Origin: Methyloversatilis sp.
Lineage (GTDB): Bacteria; Pseudomonadota; Gammaproteobacteria; Burkholderiales; Rhodocyclaceae
Direction: 5' to 3'
DNA: 64,000 bases
Assembly (NCBI RefSeq): GCF_030696805.1
Contig: NZ_JAUYRO010000039.1
Location: 17,919-81,918, forward strand
Shown here: one piece after another, positions 6,669 to 15,912 of the stretch
How the letters are laid out: each line of letters starts with the position of its first letter
Numbering within the stretch: the first letter of the stretch is position 1
Notes under the pieces: model-generated
What the model saw: the letters and a program-made list of their open reading frames with translations, nothing else
Told to the model about the DNA's origin: nothing
Database searches by the model: none
Translations under genes and position numbers: made by a program

Positions 6669-8387
6669 ATGGCCGCTGCAAACGCCGTACTTGATCCGAA
6701 CACCGCCTCTTCCGGGGGCGCCAATCCGATGGCGCTTGCGCAGCAGCGACTGGCAGCCTTGCCGATGCAGAAAAAGATGGGACTCGCCGGCGGCCTGGCG
6801 ATGGCGATCGCGCTGCTGGTCGGCGTCGCGCTGTGGAGCAACAGCCCCAATTACGAAGTGCTGTTCTCGAACATCAACGACAAGGACGGCGGCGCCATCG
6901 TCGCGATGCTGCAGCAGCAGAACGTGCCGTACAAATTCTCCGAAGGCGGTCACGCCATCCTGGTGCCGTCGCAGTTCGTACATGATGCGCGGCTGAAGCT
7001 CGCCGCCCAGGGGCTGCCACGCGGGGGCTCGATCGGCTTCGAGCTGATGGAAAAGCAGAAGATGGGGCAGTCGCAGTTCTCCGAGCAGGTGACCTACCAG
7101 CGTGCGCTGGAAGGTGAATTGGCGCAGACCATCGGCACGCTGGCCGCAGTCGACAACGCCCGCGTGCATCTGGCCATTCCGAAACAGAGCGCTTTCCTGC
7201 GCGACGACCAGAAGCCCTCGGCATCGGTGGTGATCGGTCTGCTCGGCGGCCGCACGCTGAGCCCGGAACAGGTCGGCGGCATCGTGCACCTGGTCGCATC
7301 GAGTGTGCCGCAGCTGGCCACCGAAAACGTTTCGGTGCTCGACCAGAACGGCAACCTGCTGTCGGGCAACCGCGACATGAAAAACGGCGCGACGCTCAAC
7401 CCGACCCAGCTGAAGTATGTGAACGAAATCGAGGCATCCACCATCCGGCGCATCGAAGCCATGCTGGAGCCGCTGATGGGGCGCGGCAACTACCGCGTGC
7501 AGACCGCCGCCGACATCGACTTCAGCCAGACCGAACAGACCGCCGAAACCTACAAGCCGAATCCGACGCCGGACGCCGCGATACGCAGCCAGCAGATGAG
7601 CGAATCGGTCAGCAACCAGCCGGCCGCCGGTGGCGTACCGGGCGCGCTGGCCAATCAACCACCGGCACCGGCCGCCGCGCCGATCGTGATACCGCCGGCG
7701 CCCGGAGGGCCCGCGGCCGAAGGTGCGCCCGGGGCGGCGCCGATGGTGCCTATCAACACGCGCAAGGATTCGACGACCAATTTCGAGCTGGACAAGACCG
7801 TACAACACATCCGCCAGCCGACCGGCCAGATCCGCCGTTTGTCGGTAGCCGTACTGGTGGCGCAGAAGATCAAGACGGATGACAAGGGCAACGCCACGCC
7901 GGTGGCGCTCACCGACGCCGAACTCAAGCGCATCAACGATCTGACGCGCGAGGCGATGGGTTTCAACGAAGCGCGTGGCGATACGCTGAACGTGGCATCG
8001 GCCCCCTTCACCGAAGTGCAGCAGGAAGTGATCGATACGCCGATCTGGAAAGACCCGGAACTGACCGGCATGGCGGGCGACCTGCTGAAGTATCTGCTGG
8101 TCGCCGGCGTCGCCGCCTACCTGTTGTTCGGTGTGCTCAAGCCGCTGGTACGCACGCTGACCGAACCGGTCGAGCGCGACGAAGACGACGTTCGCGACGT
8201 CACGCTGGATGCCGATGGCCAGCCGATCGCCCTGCCCGGCAGCGCCGCAGCGCAGCTCGAACTGTCACCGGAGGCCCGCGCAGCGCTCGATTTCGAAACC
8301 AAACTCGAAGCGGCACGCACGATGGCGAAGAACGATCCGAAGGCGATCGCGGAAGTAATCAAGCACTGGGTGAACGGCGATGAATGA
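6669..8387 (+). CDS. fliF: Flagellar MS-ring protein FliF
   Basis: 572 residues. FliF forms the MS ring, the inner-membrane base of the flagellum. It has an N-terminal membrane helix (MGLAGGLAMAIALLVGVALW), two ring-building motifs in the periplasmic part (YEVLFSNINDKDGGAIVAML onward), a long Pro/Ala-rich insertion around residues 310-360, a second membrane helix (DLLKYLLVAGVAAYLLFGVL) and a short cytoplasmic C-terminus that binds FliG. The start MAAANAVLD gives the family length and has a GAGA-like ribosome site; a longer frame extends upstream but covers the fleS promoter. The stop overlaps the fliG start by 8 bases. First gene of the rightward fliFGHIJK run. Confidence 0.96.
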   Translation: MAAANAVLDPNTASSGGANPMALAQQRLAALPMQKKMGLAGGLAMAIALLVGVALWSNSPNYEVLFSNINDKDGGAIVAMLQQQNVPYKFSEGGHAILVPSQFVHDARLKLAAQGLPRGGSIGFELMEKQKMGQSQFSEQVTYQRALEGELAQTIGTLAAVDNARVHLAIPKQSAFLRDDQKPSASVVIGLLGGRTLSPEQVGGIVHLVASSVPQLATENVSVLDQNGNLLSGNRDMKNGATLNPTQLKYVNEIEASTIRRIEAMLEPLMGRGNYRVQTAADIDFSQTEQTAETYKPNPTPDAAIRSQQMSESVSNQPAAGGVPGALANQPPAPAAAPIVIPPAPGGPAAEGAPGAAPMVPINTRKDSTTNFELDKTVQHIRQPTGQIRRLSVAVLVAQKIKTDDKGNATPVALTDAELKRINDLTREAMGFNEARGDTLNVASAPFTEVQQEVIDTPIWKDPELTGMAGDLLKYLLVAGVAAYLLFGVLKPLVRTLTEPVERDEDDVRDVTLDADGQPIALPGSAAAQLELSPEARAALDFETKLEAARTMAKNDPKAIAEVIKHWVNGDE

Positions 8388-9372
8388 TGCTGGAATCGAA
8401 CGCAGCGCTCTGCTTCTTGTGACGCTGGGCGAAGACGCCGCAGCCGAGGTGCTCAAGCACCTCGGGCCGCGCGAGGTGCAGAAGATCGGTACTGCAATGG
8501 CCGGGCTGCGCAACGTGCCGCGCGAACGCGTGATCGAAGTGCTCGACCTGTTCGACGAAGCCACCTCGGCCGGCAGCCGCGTGTCGGCCGACGAGACGCT
8601 GATCCGCAACATGCTGACCAAGGCGCTCGGCGAAGAGCGCGCCGGCCATCTGCTGTCACGCATCCTGAACGACTCGGACACCGCCGGCATCGAAGGCCTG
8701 AAGTGGCTTGACGCAGCCACCATCGCCAATCTGATCAAGAACGAACACCCGCAGATCATCGCCACCATCCTGACCCACCTCGAATTCGATCAGGCCGCCG
8801 AGGTGCTGAAGCTGTTTGCGGAACGGCTGCGCAACGACGTCATCCTGCGCATCGCCACGCTCGACGGCGTGCAGCCAGTGGCACTGAAGGAACTGAACGA
8901 CGCGATGTCGCGCGTGCTGGCGGGCTCGGCCAAGATGAAGAAGACCGCGCTGGGCGGCATCAAGGCGACCGCCGAAATACTTGGCTTCGTCGGCAGTGCG
9001 AATGAATCGGCCATCCTTGATGCCGTCAAGGAATACGACGCCGAACTGGCGCAGAAGATCGTCGATGAAATGTTCGTGTTTGAAAACCTGCTCGACATCG
9101 ACGACCGCGGCATCCAGACCCTGCTGCGCGAAGTCAGCGGCGACCAGCTGGTACTGGCGCTGAAGGGCGCCTCCCCAGAGTTGCGCGAGAAGATTTTCAA
9201 GAACATGTCGTCGCGCGCCGCGGAATCCCTGCGCGAAGACCTCGAGGGCCGCGGCCCGGTCAAGCTGTCCGAGGTGGAGGGCGAACAGAAGGAAATCCTG
9301 AAGATCGCTCGTCGTCTGGCAGAAGAAGGCCAGATCGTCATGGGCGGCAAGGGCGGCGAGGAAATGCTGTGA
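8380..9372 (+). CDS. fliG: Flagellar motor switch protein FliG
   Basis: 330 residues, the normal family length. FliG forms the rotor ring that contacts the MotA stator and so generates torque. The N-terminal domain (LLLVTLGEDAAAEVLKHLG) binds FliF. The middle domain contains the conserved EHPQ segment (KNEHPQIIATILTHL) that binds FliM. The C-terminal domain has the charged torque helix (DDRGIQTLLREVSGDQLVLA). Translation is coupled to fliF by an 8-base overlap. Nothing unusual is seen. Confidence 0.97.
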   Translation: MNDAGIERSALLLVTLGEDAAAEVLKHLGPREVQKIGTAMAGLRNVPRERVIEVLDLFDEATSAGSRVSADETLIRNMLTKALGEERAGHLLSRILNDSDTAGIEGLKWLDAATIANLIKNEHPQIIATILTHLEFDQAAEVLKLFAERLRNDVILRIATLDGVQPVALKELNDAMSRVLAGSAKMKKTALGGIKATAEILGFVGSANESAILDAVKEYDAELAQKIVDEMFVFENLLDIDDRGIQTLLREVSGDQLVLALKGASPELREKIFKNMSSRAAESLREDLEGRGPVKLSEVEGEQKEILKIARRLAEEGQIVMGGKGGEEML

Positions 9373-9409
9373 TCCGGTGCGATCCCGACGACACCTGCGG
9401 GAGCAACCG

Positions 9410-10111
9410 ATGACATCGGACGGCGCACTCGCCTTCACGCACTGGAAGCTCGAAGTGTTCGACCAGGGCGTGGCGCCGACTGTGGGCATTGAGGATGCCC
9501 CGGGCGGGTCGCAGGGCCGCGCATCCGCAACGCCGGTAACGACAACACATGCGGTAGCCGACTCGGAAGCAGGCAGCGAGACGCAGCCCGACTTCAAGCT
9601 GCCGACGGCCGAAGAACTCGAAAAGCTTCAGACGGACGCACACCGCGAAGGGTATGCCGCGGGCTACGAAGAAGGTACGGCGCGCGTGCGCATGGAAGCC
9701 ATGCGCCTGCACAGCGTGATCGAACAGCTCGAAGAGGCACTGGCATCGCTCGACACCGAAGTGGCGCAGGGCGTGCTGCACCTGGGCGTGGAAATCGCCC
9801 GCCAGGTGGTGCGGCAGGCGATCGCGGTCAAACCGGAAGTGATCGTCGGGGTCGTGCGCGAAGCGATCAACCAGCTACCGCATCAGCACACAGCGATCTA
9901 TCTGAACCCGGACGACGCGTCGCTCGTGCGTTCGCACGCGGGTGACCAGCTGGCGCATGCCGGCCACCGAATATTCGAAGACACCGCGATTGCACGCGGC
10001 GGCTGCAAGATCGAAGCGGGCGGCAGTCATATCGACGCCACGCTGGCCACACGCTGGACGCGCATTGTCGAGGCGCTGATCGACGACGCGGACTGGATAG
10101 AACATGACTGA
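9410..10111 (+). CDS. fliH: Flagellar assembly protein FliH (export ATPase regulator)
   Basis: 233 residues. FliH forms the peripheral stalk of the flagellar export ATPase and holds FliI inactive until docking. The centre contains small-residue helix repeats typical of FliH ([20 protein letters not shown]). The C-terminal domain ([20 protein letters not shown]) resembles the b/delta subunits of F-type ATPases. The start MTSDGALAF is chosen because GGGAG lies about 7 bases upstream; a longer GTG start at 9377 lacks this. Its stop overlaps the start of fliI by 8 bases, as expected for obligate partners. Sequence conservation is low in this family; context makes the call firm. Confidence 0.92.
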   Translation: MTSDGALAFTHWKLEVFDQGVAPTVGIEDAPGGSQGRASATPVTTTHAVADSEAGSETQPDFKLPTAEELEKLQTDAHREGYAAGYEEGTARVRMEAMRLHSVIEQLEEALASLDTEVAQGVLHLGVEIARQVVRQAIAVKPEVIVGVVREAINQLPHQHTAIYLNPDDASLVRSHAGDQLAHAGHRIFEDTAIARGGCKIEAGGSHIDATLATRWTRIVEALIDDADWIEHD

Positions 10112-11597
10112 CACACTGGACACCAAGGCCGACGAGGCTTTGCCCGACGACACGCCGGACACCGCAGTGCTGGAGGCGGCCGCACCCGCGGCGTCGAACC
10201 TGCACGTTGCGAAGTGGTCGGGTTTCATGACCGACTGTGGCACGCTGGCCGGACGGGTCAATCCGTACCTGCACGCGGGGCGTCTGACCCGCATCAACGG
10301 TCTGGTGATGGAAGCCGCCGGCCTGAAGCTGCCGCTGGGTTCCGGCTGCCGCATCATGGTTCCGGGCGGCAATAGCTGCGAAGCCGAAGTGGTCGGTTTC
10401 AACGGCGACAAGCTGTTCATGATGCCGACCGACGACGTCGTCGGCCTCGCCCCCGGCGCGCAGGTGATTCCGCTCGAAGCAGCGCCGCAGCGCCCGACGC
10501 CGACCGAAAGGCTGGAGCCTCGCCGGCGTGCATCGGACCGTGCCAAGCACCTGCCTGTTGGCGACGCCTTGCTCGGACGCGTGGTCGATGGTGCCGGTCG
10601 CCCGCTCGACGGGCTCGGCCCTGTCATCACGCGGCACTCGCGTTCGGTGGCCAGCCGCGCGGTGAATCCGCTGCTGCGCGAGCCGATACGCCGCACCATG
10701 GACACCGGCATCCGCTCGATCAATTCGCTGCTCACCGTCGGCCGCGGCCAGCGCATCGGTCTGTTCGCCGGATCCGGCGTCGGCAAGTCGGTGCTGCTGG
10801 GCATGATGGCGCGCTTCACCTCGGCCGAGGTCGTGGTGGTCGGGCTGATCGGCGAACGGGGCCGCGAGGTGAAGGAATTCATCGAGCAGATCCTTGGTGC
10901 CGCCGGCCTGAAACGATCCGTCGTGGTCGCCGCACCGGCCGACACCAGCCCGCTGATGCGGCTGCAGGGTGCGGCCTATGCCACCACGGTTGCCGAGTGG
11001 TTCCGCGATCAGGGCCGGCATGTGCTGCTCATCATGGATTCGCTGACCCGCTATGCGATGGCGCAGCGCGAGATTGCACTGGCCATCGGCGAGCCACCGG
11101 TCACCCGCGGCTATCCGCCGAGCGTGTTCGCCCGCCTGCCGCAACTGGTCGAGCGCGCGGGCAACGGACCGGAGGGTGGCGGCTCGATCACCGCGTTCTA
11201 CACCGTGCTGGCGGAAGGTGACGACCAGCAGGACCCGATCGCCGACTCGGCGCGCGCCATTCTCGATGGCCACTTCGTGCTCACCCGCCAGCTGGCCGAT
11301 GCCGGCCACTACCCGGCCATCGACATCGAACAGTCAGTGTCGCGCGCCATGCACGGGTTGGTGAAACCCAGCCATTTCGATCTGGTGCGCCGCTTCAAGG
11401 GGCTGTGGTCGCGCTATCAGCGCGCGCGCGACCTCATTTCAGTCGGCGCCTATTCGCCGGGCTCGGACCCGCAACTCGATCTTGCAGTGAACATGTTTCC
11501 GACGCTGGAAGCGTTTCTGCAGCAGGCCATCGATGAGCGTGAAGGATTTGAGGACGCCGTGATGAAGCTGCACCAGATTTTCGGTCTGAATCCCTGA
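10104..11597 (+). CDS. fliI: Flagellar export-apparatus ATPase FliI
   Basis: 497 residues, longer than the usual 440-470 because of an acidic, alanine-rich N-terminal extension of about 35 residues. FliI is the hexameric ATPase of flagellar type III export. Walker A is [15 protein letters not shown], Walker B is [13 protein letters not shown], followed by the family signature [20 protein letters not shown]. The beta-barrel N-domain begins near [20 protein letters not shown]. The ATG overlaps the end of fliH. An internal start would remove the extension, but no better ribosome site is seen there. Confidence 0.96.
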   Translation: MTDTLDTKADEALPDDTPDTAVLEAAAPAASNLHVAKWSGFMTDCGTLAGRVNPYLHAGRLTRINGLVMEAAGLKLPLGSGCRIMVPGGNSCEAEVVGFNGDKLFMMPTDDVVGLAPGAQVIPLEAAPQRPTPTERLEPRRRASDRAKHLPVGDALLGRVVDGAGRPLDGLGPVITRHSRSVASRAVNPLLREPIRRTMDTGIRSINSLLTVGRGQRIGLFAGSGVGKSVLLGMMARFTSAEVVVVGLIGERGREVKEFIEQILGAAGLKRSVVVAAPADTSPLMRLQGAAYATTVAEWFRDQGRHVLLIMDSLTRYAMAQREIALAIGEPPVTRGYPPSVFARLPQLVERAGNGPEGGGSITAFYTVLAEGDDQQDPIADSARAILDGHFVLTRQLADAGHYPAIDIEQSVSRAMHGLVKPSHFDLVRRFKGLWSRYQRARDLISVGAYSPGSDPQLDLAVNMFPTLEAFLQQAIDEREGFEDAVMKLHQIFGLNP

Positions 11598-11675
11598 TTG
11601 CAAAAATCGGTGACACGAGTGGCGGCCGTGACCGGCCGCACGCAACGTGCGCCGTCAAAGAGAGACCTTTGAATC

Positions 11676-12113
11676 ATGGCTGAACCCTTTCGTCTGCAGA
11701 CCATTCTCGACCTGAGCCAGACGCGCATGGACGAGTCGGCACGTGCGCTGGCAGCGCTTATCGCCAGCGAACACGACCAGTCGCGCAAGCTCACGATGCT
11801 CGAGGACTACCGCAAGGAGTATCAGGACCAGTTCATGGCCGCTGCACGCAACGGCATGACACCGGGCCAGTGGAGCAATTACTCCGCCTTTCTCGCGCGC
11901 ATCGACGACGCCATCCGCCACCAGCAGCAGCAGGTGGAACAATCGCGCGACCGCGCCCAGGCTGGCCAGCGCGTATGGCTCGACACGCGAACCCGCGTGA
12001 AGGCCTTCGAAACACTGTCCGACCGCCATCAAGCCACACTGGTCAAGCGTGAAGCCAGGGCCGAACAGCGGGTGGCCGACGACCGCTCGGGTCGCGTGGT
12101 TGCGGACGACTGA
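11676..12113 (+). CDS. fliJ: Flagellar export chaperone FliJ
   Basis: 145 residues, almost entirely helical and charged, with heptad patterning expected of an antiparallel coiled coil. FliJ is the central stalk-like partner of the FliI ring and helps unload export chaperones. The N-terminus (FRLQTILDLSQTRMDESARA) and length fit the family. A GAGAGA ribosome site precedes the ATG. It lies between fliI and fliK in the usual order, so the call depends on position as well as on sequence. Confidence 0.9.
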   Translation: MAEPFRLQTILDLSQTRMDESARALAALIASEHDQSRKLTMLEDYRKEYQDQFMAAARNGMTPGQWSNYSAFLARIDDAIRHQQQQVEQSRDRAQAGQRVWLDTRTRVKAFETLSDRHQATLVKREARAEQRVADDRSGRVVADD

Positions 12114-12184
12114 CACAGAACGTCATGCCGCCCAGCAGCTGGCACGCTAGCTGCTTATACCCCTCCATCAACGGAGGACCTCCC

Positions 12185-13204
12185 ATGTCAGACATCAAGC
12201 TCAGCCTGCCCTCGTCGGCCACGCCGCTCGCGTCCAGTGGCCCGGTGGGCGAAGCGCGCGGCATCGGCGCCGATGCGTCGCCCGAAGACGCTGCGACGGC
12301 ATTTGCCAACCTGCTACAGGATTCCCTGAAAAACGCACCCGAAGACCCGCGCGCCGCCTTGCTGGCGAAGCTGCTCGATGACGGCAACGGTACGCCGGAC
12401 GACGAGAAGGTCGATCTGCTGGATGCGCTGAGCGCCGATCCGGCCCGCATCGCGACCGAACTGCTGCCGGCCGGCTTGCTCGTGCCGGCGACCCTGCCCG
12501 TCATCGAACGGCTGGCCGGCCGGGGAGATGCCCTGGACGAACAGGCCGACCTTGATCTCGATCTGACCGGGCAAGGCGGCAGGAAAGCGGGCCGCGAGGC
12601 GTCGGGCGAATTGCCGGCGGCAGTGATTGCCGCCGCGACAGATGGCACCGGCGAAACGAACGGCAAGAATCTGCCGGACGCGCTGCTGGCTGGAGACACC
12701 CGGACGGACGGCGGTCAGCCGGCAACGCCGCAGACCGCCCAGGGCGATTTTCGCGGCCACCTGAACGCTGCACAGAAGCCGCCCACCGAAATGGCGGTTG
12801 CCACCCCGATCACGCATCCTGGCTGGGCGGACGACATCGGCCACCAGGTGATCTGGCTGGCCGACAACGGCAACAGCCGCGCGGAACTGATCCTGACGCC
12901 ACCACATCTTGGCCGGATCGAAATTTCGCTGCAGATCGGCGGCGATCTGGGCACCGCACAGTTCGTATCGGCCAACCCGCAGGTGCGGGAAGCACTGGAG
13001 CAGGCCATGCCGCGACTGCGTGAAATGCTCGCCGAGGGCGGCATTTCTCTTGGCGACACCAATGTCAGCGGCGAACAACGCTCCGGCGAACAGGGTCAGG
13101 GCAGCCAGCGCGGCGCGCGCGGGCGCGATGGGAACGGCGATGGCGAGCTGCTTGTCGCACCGGCAGCGCGGCGCGGCAGCGGCCTTGTTGACCTGTTCGC
13201 GTAG
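12185..13204 (+). CDS. fliK: Flagellar hook-length control protein FliK
   Basis: 339 residues. FliK is exported during hook growth, measures hook length and switches export specificity. The N-terminal two thirds are low-complexity, Ala/Asp/Leu-rich and poorly conserved, as in the family. The C-terminal hook domain is recognisable at residues 215-300 (ILTPPHLGRIEISLQI, FVSANPQVREALEQAMPRLR). The start MSDIKLSLP has a clear ACGGAGGA site; a longer in-frame start at 12125 lacks one. It is the last gene of the fliFGHIJK run. Confidence 0.9.
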   Translation: MSDIKLSLPSSATPLASSGPVGEARGIGADASPEDAATAFANLLQDSLKNAPEDPRAALLAKLLDDGNGTPDDEKVDLLDALSADPARIATELLPAGLLVPATLPVIERLAGRGDALDEQADLDLDLTGQGGRKAGREASGELPAAVIAAATDGTGETNGKNLPDALLAGDTRTDGGQPATPQTAQGDFRGHLNAAQKPPTEMAVATPITHPGWADDIGHQVIWLADNGNSRAELILTPPHLGRIEISLQIGGDLGTAQFVSANPQVREALEQAMPRLREMLAEGGISLGDTNVSGEQRSGEQGQGSQRGARGRDGNGDGELLVAPAARRGSGLVDLFA

Positions 13205-13258
13205 CACCCCGGTAACGGGTTGAAAACGCGCTCCTGACGGCGCCGCATACATCGGCGC

Positions 13259-13285
13259 TAAAAAAACGGGACATTCGGCCGTTAT
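13259..13285 (+). promoter_or_regulatory. Possible sigma-28 (FliA) promoter for fliLMN
   Basis: TAAA, a 15-base spacer, then GCCGTTAT; the sigma-28 consensus is TAAA-N15-GCCGATAA, so 10 of 12 positions match with correct spacing. It lies 60 bases before fliL in the 141-base gap after fliK. No other promoter is evident there. Confidence 0.45.
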
Positions 13286-13345
13286 TCGGTCATTGAAAGG
13301 CATCAGTACCCGCCGACAATCCCGATCCATACAGGAGCGCACAAC

Positions 13346-13951
13346 ATGGCAAAAGCCGCCACCGCAGACGACGTCGCCGCCGACGCACCCAAGAAGAGCA
13401 AGAAAATGCTCTTCATCATCCTTGCCGTCGTGCTGCTGGTCGTCGTCGGCGGTGCCGCCGCGATGTTCATGATGGCCGGCAGTCATGCCGAAGAGGGTGA
13501 CGACGAGCACGCCGAAGAAATGAGCGACGAAGATCCGGACGCCAAGGCCGTCGCCGCCAAGAAGGCCAAACTGAAGAAGAAGAAGGAAGCCGAAGCCAAG
13601 GGCCTGCCGCCGGTATTCGTTGAACTCGATCCCTTCACGGTCAATCTGGCGCCCGAAACACAGGTTGATCAGTACCTGCAGGTCAAGGCTACGGTCAAGG
13701 TTGAAGAACAACCCGCAGCCGACAACCTGAAGGTGTACATGCCTGAAATCCGCCACCACGTGCTGATGCTTCTGTCCGGCAAGAAGGCGTCGGAGCTGGG
13801 TACGACAGCAGGCCGGGAAGCACTTGCAGGCGAGATGAGGAATTCGATCAATGCCATCGTTGGCGAAGTACCTACCAACAAGAAGGGCGAGCCGGGAGAG
13901 CCTGTCGGACCCGTGGAGGCCGTGTTGTTCACGTCCTTCATCGTCCAGTAG
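13346..13951 (+). CDS. fliL: Flagellar basal body-associated protein FliL
   Basis: 201 residues. One membrane helix (MLFIILAVVLLVVVGGAAAMFM) lies near the N-terminus, followed by a His/Glu/Lys-rich linker. The periplasmic FliL domain includes FVELDPFTVNLAPE and the conserved end VEAVLFTSFIVQ. FliL rings surround the stator units and support torque at high load. An AGGAG site precedes the ATG. It heads fliLMN after a 141-base gap that contains a possible sigma-28 promoter. Confidence 0.95.
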   Translation: MAKAATADDVAADAPKKSKKMLFIILAVVLLVVVGGAAAMFMMAGSHAEEGDDEHAEEMSDEDPDAKAVAAKKAKLKKKKEAEAKGLPPVFVELDPFTVNLAPETQVDQYLQVKATVKVEEQPAADNLKVYMPEIRHHVLMLLSGKKASELGTTAGREALAGEMRNSINAIVGEVPTNKKGEPGEPVGPVEAVLFTSFIVQ

Positions 13952-13980
13952 GCTGAATCCGGTCGCCGCGAGGAAACGCG

Positions 13981-15006
13981 ATGTCTGATTTTCTTTCCCA
14001 GGAAGAGGTCGATGCCCTGCTCAAGGGCGTCACCGGCGAGGCCGACGATGTGGCCGAAGCCGAAGACACGGGCGGCGTACGCCCGTACAACCTCGGCACC
14101 CAGGAAAGAATCGTGCGCGGGCGCATGCCCACGCTGGAGCTCATACACGAGCGTTTTGCCCGCTACCTTCGCATCGGCCTGTTCAATTTCATGCAGCGCA
14201 GCGCAGAGATTTCGCTCGGCCCGATCCGGCTGCAGAAGTATTCCGAATTCATCCGCAACCTGGTCGTACCGACCAATCTGAATCTGGTCCAGGTCAAGCC
14301 GCTGCGAGGCACCGGGCTGGTGGTGTTCGATCCGAACCTCGTCTTTCTGGTCATCGACAACATGTTCGGCGGTGACGGGCGATTCCACACCCGGGTTGAG
14401 GGGCGTGACTTCACGCCGACCGAACAACGCATCATCCAGGGCCTCCTGGAAGTGTTCTTCGCAGAGTACGAACGGTCGTGGGAGCCGGTGTTCAAGATCA
14501 ATTTCGAGTACGTGCGCTCGGAAATGAATTCGCAGTTCGCCAACATCGCCACGCCGTCGGAGATCGTCGTGGCGGCGACCTTCACCCTGGAACTCGGCGG
14601 CGTGTCGGCGGAAATGCACATCTGCCTGCCGTATTCGATGGTCGAACCGCTGCGCGACACGCTGAATTCATCGATGCAGAGCGACAGCGTCAGCTCGGAC
14701 AACCGGTGGATCAACCTGCTGACTCGTCAGGTGCAGGATGCTGCGGTGGAACTGAACGTGCAGCTGGGGGGCGGCTCGCTGACCCTGGGCGGCCTGAACA
14801 ACCTAAAGGTTGGCGACATCATTCCGATAACCATTTCAGACACGGTGCTCGCCGAAGTTGATGGCATTCCCGTCCTGGAATGCAAGTACGGCATACAGGC
14901 TGGCCGCTATGCGCTGAAGATCGAGCGTTTCATGGCCGGCGAAGAAGAACTGATCGAACACGCCCTGAACGTGCAGGGCAAGAAAAAGGGTGAGGAACCA
15001 TCATGA
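13981..15006 (+). CDS. fliM: Flagellar motor switch protein FliM
   Basis: 341 residues. FliM is the middle layer of the C ring and receives phosphorylated CheY. The N-terminal CheY-binding peptide is MSDFLSQEEVDALLKGV, with the family motif LSQxEVDALL. The middle CheC-like domain has ITEMFGGDGR-type residues (VIDNMFGGDGRF) and the C-terminus is a SpoA domain (LGGGSLTLGGLNNLKVGDII). A GAGGAAA site precedes the ATG. The stop overlaps the fliN start as ATGA. Confidence 0.97.
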   Translation: MSDFLSQEEVDALLKGVTGEADDVAEAEDTGGVRPYNLGTQERIVRGRMPTLELIHERFARYLRIGLFNFMQRSAEISLGPIRLQKYSEFIRNLVVPTNLNLVQVKPLRGTGLVVFDPNLVFLVIDNMFGGDGRFHTRVEGRDFTPTEQRIIQGLLEVFFAEYERSWEPVFKINFEYVRSEMNSQFANIATPSEIVVAATFTLELGGVSAEMHICLPYSMVEPLRDTLNSSMQSDSVSSDNRWINLLTRQVQDAAVELNVQLGGGSLTLGGLNNLKVGDIIPITISDTVLAEVDGIPVLECKYGIQAGRYALKIERFMAGEEELIEHALNVQGKKKGEEPS

Positions 15007-15446
15007 GTGATCTGGCTGAAGCCGAAGAGCAGGTCAGCGATGACGACTGGGCAGCTGCGATGTCCGAGCAGACCACAGCTGACGACGCACTTGCCGCACT
15101 CGATGGAGAGGCGGCTAAGGATGTACAGCCTGCCAACATTTTCCAGCAGTTCGGTGATGCGGCGAACAAGTCATCCGAAGGCCTGCGCGACTTCGAAATG
15201 ATTCTCGACATCCCGGTCCAGCTGACCGTGGAACTCGGACGCACCAAGATTTCGATCCGGAATCTGCTGCAACTGGGTCACGGTTCGGTGGTGGAACTGG
15301 ACGGCATGGCCGGCGAGCCGATGGACGTGCTGGTCAACGGCACGCTGATCGCACAGGGCGAAGTGGTGGTGGTGAACGAAAAGTTCGGCATTCGCTTGAC
15401 CGACATCATTACGCCGGCGGAGCGGATGAAGAAACTGAAACGCTGA
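15003..15446 (+). CDS. fliN: Flagellar motor switch protein FliN
   Basis: 147 residues. An acidic N-terminal half precedes a C-terminal SpoA domain (FEMILDIPVQLTVELGRTKI, then GSVVELDGMAGEPMDVLVNG). FliN forms the base of the C ring and helps dock the FliH-FliI export complex. Its ATG overlaps the fliM stop by 4 bases. A strong terminator follows about 50 bases after the stop, so fliOPQR are transcribed separately here, although they often follow fliN directly. Confidence 0.96.
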   Translation: MSDLAEAEEQVSDDDWAAAMSEQTTADDALAALDGEAAKDVQPANIFQQFGDAANKSSEGLRDFEMILDIPVQLTVELGRTKISIRNLLQLGHGSVVELDGMAGEPMDVLVNGTLIAQGEVVVVNEKFGIRLTDIITPAERMKKLKR

Positions 15447-15497
15447 CGAATGCCATCGATCGGGCCGGAGATCAGTCAGAGTACGTCTGGCGAATGG

Positions 15498-15530
15498 AAA
15501 AGAGCGATGCCATGGCGTCGCTCTTTTTTT
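15498..15530 (+). terminator. Rho-independent terminator after fliN
   Basis: A long hairpin built on AAAAGAGCGA and TCGCTCTTTT with a short loop, followed by a run of T up to 15530. It closes the fliLMN transcript. Confidence 0.85.
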
Positions 15531-15636
15531 GTCGGCGCCCGCCGTCACGGCAAGTAGGCAAGGCTGACGCGGAGGCGATGCGCGGGCTGCGCAACGGATG
15601 GTATCGTGAGCCATCCCGACATTTCACGGAGCTGTC

Positions 15637-15828
15637 ATGCGACTGCTGCTCGCCATTTTTCTGCCGTTCATGGTCTTCTTCACCATCGGTCGCCCGATCG
15701 CTGGCGTGATTTGCCTCATCCTGCAGCTGACGCTGATCGGATGGATACCGGCTGCGCTGTGGGCGGTCTATGCGCTGAGTCAGTACAAGACTGACAAGCG
15801 CATCGAAGAAGCGCTCGGCAAGCGGTAG
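15637..15828 (+). CDS. Small membrane protein of the YqaE/Pmp3 type
   Basis: 63 residues with two hydrophobic helices separated by a turn (LLLAIFLPFMVFFTIGRPIA, then VICLILQLTLIGWIPAALWA) and a short charged tail. Length, the double-helix layout and the IGWIPAALWAVYAL segment match the YqaE/Pmp3 proteolipid family, which is linked to salt and stress tolerance in other organisms. A GGAG-like site (CACGGAGC) precedes the ATG. It stands alone between the fliN terminator and an opposing diguanylate cyclase gene and has no evident flagellar role. Confidence 0.8.
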   Translation: MRLLLAIFLPFMVFFTIGRPIAGVICLILQLTLIGWIPAALWAVYALSQYKTDKRIEEALGKR

Positions 15829-15912
15829 GCAGCACTGCCGGTTCGAGGCAAGTTGTCCGGTGTCACGTCAGACCCCACTGCATGCTGACTGCGCAATCGC
15901 GGCGGGGAACGG

